Below are positions 1-6,977 of a stretch of 33,340 nucleotides of DNA, piece by piece (the stretch's first letter is position 1; each line of letters starts with the position of its first letter). The stretch is from Candidatus Angelobacter sp. Gp1-AA117 (GTDB lineage Bacteria; Acidobacteriota; Terriglobia; Terriglobales; Acidobacteriaceae): NCBI GenBank assembly GCA_003223515.1, contig QHVI01000141.1:1-33340 (forward strand), given 5' to 3'. A model generated the notes under the pieces. The model was not told the origin of the DNA, did no database searches, and worked only from the letters and a program-made list of their open reading frames with translations. The translations under genes and the position numbers were made by a program.

Positions 1-110
1 TGGCCATCAACGCCATGCAAAAAGAGGGTTCAAAAGGTTCTTTGCGGGGAAAGTTCAAACGCGCCGGATGGGACGATGATTACCTATTCCGCCTACTGGA
101 GCTATTTTGA
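1..110 (+). CDS. Possible C-terminal fragment of an unknown protein (5' truncated)
   Basis: The frame beginning at base 3 is open from the window edge to a TGA at 108-110 and encodes about 35 residues rich in Lys, Arg and Asp, ending in RLLELF. It resembles an ordinary protein C-terminus, but it is too short to assign to a family. Frame 1 is also open here, to a TAA near 180, so the choice of frame is uncertain. No function is proposed. Confidence 0.2.
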   Translation, partial: AINAMQKEGSKGSLRGKFKRAGWDDDYLFRLLELF

Positions 111-196
111 AATGCGATTGCCCTGGGTAAATGGGTACTTTAAACCACTCGAAGATTCGCGCATGTTCCAGATGTGGTAAGACTTGCATCGTAGTT

Positions 197-541
197 TTAA
201 CCACCGCCGCACATGAATCCGACGCCCACGGTAAAGAACAGAAGCATATAGCCAGTAAGCCAGACTAGTCCTGCCACGCAGATGCCATACCATGGCCTTC
301 GAATCCTGCCGGCTTCCCTGGCACGGCGCAAATCAGAGAATATGCCGGTGGCTGCCGCCAGCACCGCTACGAGAATGGCAATATCATGCGGAGTACGGAT
401 GCAGTCAAAGGTGGTGTCCCGCTCCAGGAAATGCAGCGGATCGAACGCATAGTTCTTCTTCGCCACTCCCAGGCTGCCAATGTACAACAGCAGAAGCAGC
501 AAAACGCAAACTGAAATGGCATATCTGGTGAATCGACTCAT
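197..541 (-). CDS. Small hypothetical membrane protein (114 aa, about three TM segments)
   Basis: Family not recognised. From the ATG at 541 the protein begins MSRFTRYAIS and runs straight into a hydrophobic helix (residues about 6-26). A short extracytoplasmic-looking stretch with two Phe-Leu/Phe-Asp motifs follows, then a second helix (about 53-72, ILVAVLAAATG), an Arg-rich loop (LRRAREAGRIRR) and a third helix (about 85-110). The positive loop suggests that segment faces the cytoplasm. The open frame extends upstream to 634, but the added residues are polar and unlike a leader, so I prefer the internal Met. It is divergent from the VOC gene and shares a 150-bp spacer with it. Presumably it lies in the inner membrane; its role is unknown. 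Confidence 0.6.
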   Translation of the reverse strand: MSRFTRYAISVCVLLLLLLYIGSLGVAKKNYAFDPLHFLERDTTFDCIRTPHDIAILVAVLAAATGIFSDLRRAREAGRIRRPWYGICVAGLVWLTGYMLLFFTVGVGFMCGGG

Positions 542-638
542 ATCACGGGCAGCTATAGTAGCAGCAATGTCCAGACTTATTCCAAACCTGACGGCGCCGA
601 AATTCTCGATTGGTCGATATCCAGAAGCGTACACGGCT

Positions 639-644
639 TATAAT
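639..644 (+). promoter_or_regulatory. Candidate -10 box (TATAAT)
   Basis: A perfect sigma-70 -10 hexamer lies 48 bases upstream of the GTG start at 693, in the spacer between divergent genes. No good -35 hexamer is seen at 16-18 bp; the nearest TTGGTC is 23 bp upstream. Suggestive only. Confidence 0.3.
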
Positions 645-683
645 CTTTTTCTCTGTCTGCCCACAAAATCACTTATGCGGACC

Positions 684-688
684 GGAGG
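684..688 (+). promoter_or_regulatory. Ribosome binding site GGAGG that sets the GTG start at 693
   Basis: GGAGG lies four bases before an in-frame GTG at 693-695. This decides the start of the VOC-family gene. The upstream ATG codons in the same frame (480, 675) have no comparable Shine-Dalgarno and would add residues not belonging to the fold. Confidence 0.6.
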
Positions 689-692
689 TACA

Positions 693-1136
693 GTGATCGG
701 CCCCGAAACGAAAACTGAAAAGAACGTGAAACAGGCGGTGCCGTTCTTCGGCGTCACGGACATGCAGGCTTCTCTCCGGTTTTATCAGGATGGCCTGGGC
801 TTCACGATGAAATACCAGTGGATCGATGAAGGCAAGCTGCGCTGGTGCTGGCTTGAGCTTGGTGATGCGGCCCTGATGCTCCAGGAATTTCGCAAAGGCA
901 GCGGGGAACTCTATATGTCCGGAGCGGAAGGCAAACTGGGTACCGGTGTTTCCATCTGTTTTATGTGTGAAGACGCCATCGCCATCTTTCGCGAAGTCAC
1001 GGCCCGAGGCATTGAAGCCAGGCGGCCCTTTGTCGGGAATCGTTTATGGGTGACAGGCGTTGTCGATCCCGATGGTTACAAACTGTTTTTCGAGAGTCCT
1101 ACCGATGCTCCAGAGGAGTCAGTCTGGAATGAGTAA
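693..1136 (+). CDS. VOC-superfamily (glyoxalase/bleomycin-resistance-like) protein, 147 aa
   Basis: The protein has the two-repeat beta-alpha-beta-beta-beta layout of the vicinal oxygen chelate fold. The first half begins AVPFFGVTDMQASLRFYQDGLGF, covered by the usual FYxxxLGF signature, and continues to WCWLELGDAALMLQEF. The second half runs from GTGVSICFMCEDA to VVDPDGYKLFFESP, where the conserved DPDG-x-x-x-x-F/E end motif supplies a putative metal ligand Glu. The usual length of single-domain members is 120-150 aa, so this is full length. The GTG start is chosen because of the GGAGG directly before it. Substrates of this superfamily vary widely (methylglyoxal adducts, fosfomycin, extradiol substrates), and nothing here identifies this one. 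It looks like a stand-alone gene unrelated to the biosynthetic locus. Confidence 0.8.
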   Translation: MIGPETKTEKNVKQAVPFFGVTDMQASLRFYQDGLGFTMKYQWIDEGKLRWCWLELGDAALMLQEFRKGSGELYMSGAEGKLGTGVSICFMCEDAIAIFREVTARGIEARRPFVGNRLWVTGVVDPDGYKLFFESPTDAPEESVWNE

Positions 1137-1268
1137 ATGAGTAATTTGGTAAATGGGCAAATTGTTGCTGGTTATTCCAAAATGGCCCTTTACCACATGT
1201 CCTGGTCCAGCCTTGGACTGAAAATCACCCATTCACGTGCTCATGATTTACATTAATTCTATACACCA

Positions 1269-3452
1269 GTGCTGGAACTCCACACAGAAATACAGTATGT
1301 GAAAGGCATAGGCCCGCGTTTGGCCGAATGGCTGCAGCAGAAGAACATCCACGTGGTGGAAGACCTGCTCTATTACCTACCCTTTCGCTATGAAGACCGG
1401 CTGAATCCCCGCAGCGTGGCCGAGTTGCGTGCAGGAGAAATGGCCACGGTCATCGCCGAGGTGCGCAGTTCGGCGCTCTTCTACACCAAGAGCAGAATGC
1501 CGATCTTTCAGATGGTGGCCTCCCAGGGACGCACCGGCATCCGGTGTAAATGGTTTCGGGGCGATTACCTGCGCGACAAGTTCAAGCCCGGCCAGATTGT
1601 TGCCCTTTACGGCAAAGTGGAAAAAGAATGGAAGGGCAAGGGCCTGGAGATCCTTCAGCCGCAGTTCGAGATCATTGGTGAGGCCGAAGATCTGGATCTG
1701 GAAGATGCTTCGGATTTCGAGTCGCTGGAGGTGGGCCGCATCGTTCCCATTTATGAGTCGGCAGCCGGCGGCAAGCTGACCTCGCGCTGGTTCCGGCGCA
1801 TTCTCTATGGTGCCCTCAAGAGTCTCAGCCCTGACCTGCCTGACGGCCTTCCGCCCGCAATCTGCCGCCGCCATCGCCTGCTCGATCGCCGCAAAGCCTT
1901 TGAGCAAGCCCACTTTCCGGTAGCCGGGGAGAGCTTTACCGACCTGATATCCTGCCGCACTCCGGCGCACAAGCGGCTGATTTTTGAAGAGCTCTTTTTT
2001 CTTGAAGTAGGACTGGAGTTGCGCCGCCGCAAGATGCGCGCCCAGGCCGGAATCTCATTCCAGTTGAATGATCGGGTGCGCGAGGCCATCAAGAAGATCC
2101 TGCCCTTTCATCCTACGGCGGCCCAGAAACGCGTGCTCAAGGAGATTGCCCAGGATATGCAGCAGCCTGCGCCCATGCGCCGCCTGTTGCAGGGCGATGT
2201 CGGTTCGGGAAAAACCATTGTGGCGCTGCAGGCGGCGGTGATTGCCATTGAAAACGGATATCAGGTGGCATTCATGGCGCCCACGGAAATCCTGGCCATG
2301 CAACATTATCTTTCCGCGCGGCACACCCTTGAAGATGCCGGATACCGCGTGCTGCTGCTGACCGGATCACTGGAAGAAGATCGTAAGCGCAGCGCCCGCC
2401 GCCACATCGCGCAGGGCGACGTGCACCTGGTGATCGGCACGCACGCGCTCATCCAGGAAAAAGTTGAATTCAATAAGCTGGGGCTGGTGATTGTGGACGA
2501 GCAGCATCGCTTCGGCGTAATGCAACGCGCCAAGCTGATGAAGAAAGGCGCAGCCGAACCGGATACGCTGGTGATGACGGCTACGCCCATCCCCCGAACA
2601 CTGGCGCTCACGCTCTACGGCGATCTCGATACCAGCATCCTTGACGAACTTCCACCGGGGCGCACACCCATTACTACACGCAAAATCTCTGACCAGCGCG
2701 CCGATGAAGTCTGGCAATTCGTGAAGAAGCAGGTTGCAACCGGACGGCAGGCTTATGTTGTCTATCCGGTGATTGAAGGCGTGGCCAGCGACCAGCCTGA
2801 ACTGGAACTCGGAGGCACAGCCAAGACCTCCAAGAGCGGCCTGAAAGCTGCGATGCACATGTATGACGAACTTCGCCAAAAAATCATGCCGGAGCTGCGC
2901 GTGGGCCTGCTGCATGGCCGCCTTGATCCCGACGAGAAAGACGCCGCCATGCGCCGCTTCAAAGAGGGCGAGATCGATGTGCTGGTCTCCACCACCGTGA
3001 TCGAGGTCGGCGTCGACGTGCGGAATGCCACGGTCATGGTGATTGAACATGCCGAGCGCTTCGGTCTCGCACAGCTTCACCAGCTTCGCGGACGCATCGG
3101 GCGTGGCTCAGCCAAGTCCTATTGTGTCCTGATGACCGGAGGCAAAGTCTCTCCGGAAGCTGAGCGCCGCCTCAACGAGATGGCGCGCACCCAGAATGGA
3201 TTTGAGATTGCTGAACTGGATCTGGAGATACGCGGCTTCGGCGATCTGGCCGGCACCCGCCAGGCGGGCATGCCCGCATTCCGCGTAGCCAACCTGCTGC
3301 GCGACCGCAAGCTGCTGGAATTGGCCAAAACTGAAGCAGTAAAGATCGTGGATAAATCCGATCCTGAGATCACCGAGTCCGACTATAAACAGATCATGTC
3401 TCACCTGCGCAACCACTGGCAGCGGCGGTATGGATTGGTGGAAGTGGGATAA
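1269..3452 (+). CDS. recG: ATP-dependent DNA helicase RecG
   Basis: This is a monomeric superfamily 2 helicase that remodels stalled replication forks and branched recombination intermediates. The N-terminal helix-hairpin-helix (VKGIGPRLAEWL, residues 10-21) and PFRYEDR lead into the OB-type wedge domain (about 55-150) that splits the fork. The helicase core shows Walker A GDVGSGKT (near 310), a DEQH Walker B followed by RFG (near 409), motif III TATPIPRT (near 437), and motif VI QLRGRIGRG (near 606). The TRG region includes FGDLAGTRQAG. At 727 aa it is slightly longer than E. coli RecG (about 693), with small insertions such as the acidic DLDLEDASDFESLE stretch. The start is a GTG at 1269; I see no strong Shine-Dalgarno. 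It is a housekeeping gene, not part of the biosynthetic locus. Confidence 0.95.
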   Translation: MLELHTEIQYVKGIGPRLAEWLQQKNIHVVEDLLYYLPFRYEDRLNPRSVAELRAGEMATVIAEVRSSALFYTKSRMPIFQMVASQGRTGIRCKWFRGDYLRDKFKPGQIVALYGKVEKEWKGKGLEILQPQFEIIGEAEDLDLEDASDFESLEVGRIVPIYESAAGGKLTSRWFRRILYGALKSLSPDLPDGLPPAICRRHRLLDRRKAFEQAHFPVAGESFTDLISCRTPAHKRLIFEELFFLEVGLELRRRKMRAQAGISFQLNDRVREAIKKILPFHPTAAQKRVLKEIAQDMQQPAPMRRLLQGDVGSGKTIVALQAAVIAIENGYQVAFMAPTEILAMQHYLSARHTLEDAGYRVLLLTGSLEEDRKRSARRHIAQGDVHLVIGTHALIQEKVEFNKLGLVIVDEQHRFGVMQRAKLMKKGAAEPDTLVMTATPIPRTLALTLYGDLDTSILDELPPGRTPITTRKISDQRADEVWQFVKKQVATGRQAYVVYPVIEGVASDQPELELGGTAKTSKSGLKAAMHMYDELRQKIMPELRVGLLHGRLDPDEKDAAMRRFKEGEIDVLVSTTVIEVGVDVRNATVMVIEHAERFGLAQLHQLRGRIGRGSAKSYCVLMTGGKVSPEAERRLNEMARTQNGFEIAELDLEIRGFGDLAGTRQAGMPAFRVANLLRDRKLLELAKTEAVKIVDKSDPEITESDYKQIMSHLRNHWQRRYGLVEVG

Positions 3453-3514
3453 AGAAGCACTCAGCCCCCTCATATCCTGGCCAGTTTTATGCGAGCGGAT
3501 GCATTGTGTGATTT

Positions 3515-3546
3515 ACCGCAGAGGGCGCAAAGGACGCAGAGGAAGA
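3515..3546 (+). repeat. Dispersed A/G-rich repeat, copy 1 (ACCGCAGAGGGCGCAAAGG type)
   Basis: The sequence is a chain of short CGCA(A/G)AGG-type units. Related copies occur at 6693-6735 (opposite strand) and 25245-25287. The copy here runs straight into the purine tract. Confidence 0.6.
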
Positions 3547-3601
3547 TAGAGAGAGAGAAAGAAAGAAAGAAAAAAGAGAAAGATAAAGAGAAAAGAAAGA
3601 G
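3538..3601 (+). repeat. Polypurine (GA/GAAA) tract
   Basis: Of 64 consecutive bases, 62 are purines (only T at 3547 and 3584), made of GA and GAAA units. Such tracts can form triplex or slipped structures and are prone to length variation. Confidence 0.85.
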
Positions 3602-3689
3602 CGTGGTTTGAGACGCATTTACCCATTTACACAGATTCTTCGAAAAACTCCACTGCAAGCAAAAGCGCATGAAATTTGAGATCGCAAGA

Positions 3690-3725
3690 AATCAGGCGCG
3701 AAGGAAATCTCCCTCGCGCCTGATT
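3690..3725 (+). terminator. Perfect 12-bp hairpin downstream of recG (possible transcription stop)
   Basis: AATCAGGCGCGA at 3690-3701 is the exact reverse complement of TCGCGCCTGATT at 3714-3725, with a 12-base loop. The stem is GC-rich but is not followed by a clear U run on either strand, so a Rho-independent terminator is only possible. It lies 238 bases after the recG stop. Confidence 0.4.
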
Positions 3726-3790
3726 GTTCTCCTGATTGCTCTGTGCTCCTTGTGCTATTCCTTCGTTCCCGCGCACCAAAATCTACCCGC

Positions 3791-4003
3791 GCAGCCGAGG
3801 GCGGCTAATGTCACTTACTTTGCACATTCGAGCATGAATTTAAAAGAATTTTCGCACGGGCGGGCAGCAGCGGGGCAGATTCCTCCGCCCTACTCACGCG
3901 CTGAAGAAAACGCGCGTGAGCTTGACGGGCGTTCGGAATGACATCTCTCATTGGAATAGAGCATGGTGTCACTAAGTAAGTGGCATTAGCCGAGGGCGGC
4001 TGC
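3791..4003. repeat. 213-bp MITE-like element with 30-bp imperfect terminal inverted repeats
   Basis: The left arm (3791-3820) and right arm (3974-4003) are inverted copies matching at 25 of 30 positions. The mismatches cluster inside the self-complementary AGCCGAGGGCGGCT core. The interior holds a further hairpin, CTCACGCGC (3893-3901) paired with GCGCGTGAG (3912-3920). The right end continues into GGCTGCGCTCCAT, which recurs inside the PKS gene at about 31252 and 31290. No transposase is encoded. The element is non-autonomous or a structured repeat. Confidence 0.65.
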
Positions 4004-4055
4004 GCTCCATAAAATACTTATTTGGTGCGGCTCTGCCGCGCTGCGGTAAAAGCAG

Positions 4056-5285
4056 TTACGCCTGCGAATGCGCCGCAACTGCCAGATCGAGCGATTCATC
4101 CTCGTCGGCGAAGAACGATTCGCCTTCACGAATCATTTCAACGTCGCCGTTCGACCGGATCAGGTACTCAGGGGGCATGGCCTGGCCAAGGAAGCGCGTG
4201 ATCATGGCATAGCAGTAGCTGCCCGCATAATGCAGTTTCACCCAGTCTCCCGGTTTCACCTGCCGCAACTGCACTTTGCGTCCAATGAAATCACGGGAAT
4301 ACGTTGTGCTGCCCACCACGTCCACCGGCTTGTCAAACTCTCCGGTGGCTGAACTGCGCAATACACTTACGGGGTTGTAATCTTCATAGAACATGGCGCG
4401 CGGTATCAGGGTGGCGCTGGCATTCAGGCAAACCAGGTAGCGGTCGGGTCTTTCTTTCACATCAGTCACCTGGGCGCAGAAAAATGCCGTATTGCCGAAC
4501 ACCGCCCGGCCCGGTTCCAGCACCAGGTGAATAGAGCGTCCGCGCTTACGGGAATAGCTCTCCAGGCGTTCTGCAACCGCGAGCCTGTATTGTTCAAAAT
4601 CAAACCGTTCTTCCTGAATCGGGAAACCACCGCCAAGATCCACAAACTCCAGGTCCGGGAAATGATCGGAGAGTGCCAGCGTCTTGTCCACTCCCGCCAG
4701 CAGGTCTTCGAGACAGGTAACGTCAGTCCCCAGATAGACGTGGGTTCCTATGAGCTTCAAGTTGTATTTCCGGGCAATCTCGAAGACTTCCGGTAATTCA
4801 GATTCCAGCATTCCAATGCGGCTCTCTGCCCCGATGAATACGTTGTTTTTCGACTTCTCATCGATGTTGAGACGTATTCCCAGCGAGTAACCAGGATGCT
4901 GCTGCCCGAATTGTTCCAACTGGCCTCTGGAGTCGATATTTACGCGCACGCCCAGTTTTCCCAGCAGCCGCATGGTGGGTGCACTGATTCCGGTGCTTGC
5001 AAAAACGATCTGATCCGGCCTGAAGCCCAGGGATAAACCCAGTTCCAGGTGCTTTCTCGAATTCACAAAGAGGCCAAAGCCCTCCTCTTTCAGCATGGAG
5101 AGCAGAACAGGATTGTCATTTGCCATCGATGCAAAATGCACGCTGGCGTTGTCGTAAGGTAGGGATTTAAACCGCTCAATATTATGCCGAATGAGATTTT
5201 CCTCATAGACGTAAAAAGCGGAGTCACCCATATGTTCGCGTGAGTTGGTCAGATATTCCATTGACATAGATTGCCCTGGCTCCAT
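4056..5285 (-). CDS. Fold-type III PLP decarboxylase-like protein (DapDC/ODC family) lacking the PLP lysine
   Basis: The 409-aa sequence fits the alanine-racemase-fold decarboxylases (diaminopimelate, ornithine, carboxynorspermidine). Conserved parts are the N-terminal barrel, the glycine loop DLGGGFP (216-222), EPGR (257-260), which binds the cofactor phosphate, and the C-terminal HYAGSYCYAM (352-361). Two catalytic positions differ. The cofactor lysine of the usual YAxKAN motif is Met54 (HFASMANDNP). The C-terminal GPxCDSxD-type catalytic loop reads GSTTYSRD (325-332), without the Cys and first Asp. It therefore probably cannot form the internal aldimine and may be a non-catalytic or repurposed relative. 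The start is ATG 5285; an internal ATG at 5267 with AGGG upstream is an alternative. It lies downstream of the amidohydrolase on the same strand and near the glutamate mutase. An Asp- or methylaspartate-related role is only a guess. Confidence 0.8.
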   Translation of the reverse strand: MEPGQSMSMEYLTNSREHMGDSAFYVYEENLIRHNIERFKSLPYDNASVHFASMANDNPVLLSMLKEEGFGLFVNSRKHLELGLSLGFRPDQIVFASTGISAPTMRLLGKLGVRVNIDSRGQLEQFGQQHPGYSLGIRLNIDEKSKNNVFIGAESRIGMLESELPEVFEIARKYNLKLIGTHVYLGTDVTCLEDLLAGVDKTLALSDHFPDLEFVDLGGGFPIQEERFDFEQYRLAVAERLESYSRKRGRSIHLVLEPGRAVFGNTAFFCAQVTDVKERPDRYLVCLNASATLIPRAMFYEDYNPVSVLRSSATGEFDKPVDVVGSTTYSRDFIGRKVQLRQVKPGDWVKLHYAGSYCYAMITRFLGQAMPPEYLIRSNGDVEMIREGESFFADEDESLDLAVAAHSQA

Positions 5286-5465
5286 GCGATGTTAGGTTGG
5301 TACGGTGACTGGGAACGACAGACCGCGATTAACAATATGCCTGAAAGGCGGGTCTACTCTAACATAATCATCCGTAATTGTTAAAAATATTTAGCACTAA
5401 GCTGGTATTACGACACAGATCGGTGCAAATCCGCTGTTAAGTGAAGGCTCTTTTAGGCAACGCGC

Positions 5466-6503
5466 CTATTTCCGGGTAGCTCCTTGAGCGCCCGGGTTTC
5501 GATCAGGCTGAGGGTGGGCGCTCGCTGCTGAATCCTGATCGGCGCTCTCGGCCAGCAATCGTTCAATATTCTTGTGAAAAATCCATGCGCTTTCCCGCCG
5601 GCCTACGTCAGAAAAGGGGCCGGGCTGCTGAAGCACCACGTCCACAAAACGGCGCTGGTTCCCCTGCAAACGAAAAACCGGCCAGTCGGTCGCAAATAAC
5701 ACCTTGTGATTGATACCCTGCGATACCGTTCTCTTCAGGGCCACAGAATCGTTGTGAGGCAAAGTCTGGAAAGCGCTGATATCCAGAAAAACATTCGGAC
5801 GGAAGCGGCACATCATCGCGCATTCCTCTGTAAAATTTACCGAGCCATGCGCCAGGATGAAGTTGACCGTCGGAAATTTCGCGGCTGCTTCATCCAGCAG
5901 AAACGGGGAGGCATAAGAAAACGACAATGTTGGTGAAGTAGGGCCAATGTGCACCACCACCGGCGCCCGGTATTGAGCGCAAAGCTCATAAAAAGGAAAC
6001 AGCGCCGGATCACTGGGACTGAAACCGCAGGGTGGATAGATTTTGAAACCGCGAAACCCGTATTCGCGCAGCGAACGCTCAAACAGCGCGATTCCATCCT
6101 TGCCCCAGCGCGGGTCGACTCCTCCGAAAACCTCAAATCTTCCCGGATGCCGCGCCAGCACCGTGCGATGCTTCTGAAACGACTCCTCAATGGTCGAGGA
6201 ACAATCCTTCTTGGCGTAAGTAAAGTCGGCGATCAGAAGAATGCTTTTTTCAATGCCTGCTTCCGCCATCTCCTTCACCAGTTCATCGCACAGCGGGTCC
6301 TGCATCTTCTGGTAGTACATGGCTTCAAGCTGGCTGGAACTCACCTTCATTCCCTGAGCGGTCAGCACGGCCCTCATGTTGGCGACCGCTCCCTGCACAA
6401 AAGACTTCGGAATATGTTCCAGCGAGGCGATATGACAGTGTGAATCAATGATCTTTGCCGGTATCTGAGGTGGCGTTCCTTCGGCTTTGGGGGATTCAGG
6501 CAT
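5466..6503 (-). CDS. Amidohydrolase-2 family metal-dependent enzyme (ACMSD-like)
   Basis: The 345-aa TIM-barrel protein has the amidohydrolase metal signature. It shows DSHCH (Asp20-His24, the HxH pair), KIYPP with Lys154, VVVHIG with His185, ILAHGS with His219 and FATDWPV with Asp273. This pattern is that of the amidohydrolase-2 family, which includes decarboxylases such as aminocarboxymuconate-semialdehyde decarboxylase as well as lactone hydrolases. The N-terminal 15 residues are Pro-rich and variable, as is the C-terminal tail after about residue 315 (DQDSAASAHPQP). The start ATG at 6503 has no clear Shine-Dalgarno. It is divergent from the glutamate mutase gene and 180 bases upstream of the decarboxylase-like gene on the same strand. 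The substrate cannot be read from sequence. The context suggests an acidic amino acid or a tailoring step, but it could be unrelated to the cluster. Confidence 0.8.
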   Translation of the reverse strand: MPESPKAEGTPPQIPAKIIDSHCHIASLEHIPKSFVQGAVANMRAVLTAQGMKVSSSQLEAMYYQKMQDPLCDELVKEMAEAGIEKSILLIADFTYAKKDCSSTIEESFQKHRTVLARHPGRFEVFGGVDPRWGKDGIALFERSLREYGFRGFKIYPPCGFSPSDPALFPFYELCAQYRAPVVVHIGPTSPTLSFSYASPFLLDEAAAKFPTVNFILAHGSVNFTEECAMMCRFRPNVFLDISAFQTLPHNDSVALKRTVSQGINHKVLFATDWPVFRLQGNQRRFVDVVLQQPGPFSDVGRRESAWIFHKNIERLLAESADQDSAASAHPQPDRNPGAQGATRK

Positions 6504-6692
6504 TGTGGACGGGGTTCACACCTCGGTGATTCAGGTATTCAGCTTTTCAAACTGAAGACCATGGCTGACAATATAAACCACAACCCCATCTCAGCGACTT
6601 CTGCTAAGACACCGATGGAAATTCTTATTGGCAGCAGAATTTTTTCTCTTTGAGATTTCTGCCCTCAGTCGAGGGATGGCCAATCTCAAGAG

Positions 6693-6735
6693 CCTTCCTC
6701 TGCGGCCTTCGTGAAATCTTTGTGTTTTTTGCGGT
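6693..6735 (-). repeat. Dispersed A/G-rich repeat, copy 2
   Basis: Read on the minus strand, this 43-base stretch matches the copy at 25245-25287 at roughly 36 of 43 positions, including the shared block TTTCACGAAGGCC. It is non-coding here. Confidence 0.7.
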
Positions 6736-6947
6736 TAGCCTTTGGCTTTTGCGTGTGGCTACGCTATACCCGTCCTGACCATTAAAAGAAACAAAGATTC
6801 GACGAATAAAGTCCGCCATTTGCCCTAGCCAAAATGATAAAATGCTGCCGCAATCTGCTGAATGGTTAAGAAACCTCTGATCAAACAGCTTGCATGAACA
6901 TCTTTTCCCGCACCAGCGGAATAGTTGCCTTTTTTTACACTGGACGC

Positions 6948-6959
6948 CCCACGCGTGGG
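6948..6959. promoter_or_regulatory. Perfect palindrome CCCACGCGTGGG upstream of the mutase start
   Basis: A 12-bp perfect dyad ends 18 bases before the ATG at 6978. This is a reasonable position for an operator or an mRNA hairpin affecting initiation. No regulator is encoded in the window, so its role is a guess. Confidence 0.3.
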
Positions 6960-6977
6960 TAGATCGTTGCAATCAAG

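Larger units (their letters stand above)
3453..4055. other. Gene-free, repeat-rich spacer between recG and the decarboxylase-like gene
   Basis: About 600 bases lie between two convergent genes. I see no convincing gene. In order it holds a copy of the ACCRCAAAG-type dispersed repeat (3515-3546), a 64-base purine tract (3538-3601), a perfect 12-bp-stem hairpin (3690-3725) and a 213-bp inverted-repeat element (3791-4003). A 90-residue open frame from 3669 with a signal-like N-terminus runs through the hairpin and into the element, so it is probably not a gene. Confidence 0.7.
6504..6977. promoter_or_regulatory. Divergent intergenic region between the amidohydrolase and glutamate mutase genes
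   Basis: These 474 bases must contain the promoters of both directions. They hold a dispersed repeat copy (6693-6735), an AT-rich block with a TAAAAT hexamer at 6838-6843, and a perfect 12-bp palindrome at 6948-6959 just upstream of the mutase start. I looked for a cobalamin riboswitch, since the mutase needs B12, and found no B12 box. Confidence 0.5.

Noticed and set aside
2367-3080. Long antisense frame of 237 codons inside recG
   Set aside because: A shadow of a GC-biased gene; recG motifs on the plus strand are unequivocal.
3470-3670. Minus-strand open frame with a very hydrophobic Phe/Leu/Ser stretch
   Set aside because: The hydrophobic run is simply the complement of the polypurine tract; no start signal.
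3669-3941. 90-residue open frame with a signal-peptide-like N-terminus
   Set aside because: No Shine-Dalgarno. The frame crosses a perfect hairpin, and its second half lies in the MITE-like element. Composition looks non-coding.
3690-4003. CRISPR array
   Set aside because: The repeats are inverted and irregular, with no evenly spaced direct repeats and no cas genes anywhere in the window.
5416-5450. GATCGGTGCAAATCCGCTG, resembling the conserved core of cobalamin riboswitches, close to a B12-dependent mutase
   Set aside because: The match is on the plus strand, over 1.5 kb before the mutase and antisense to the amidohydrolase end. No B12 box or closing stem follows, so it is probably chance.
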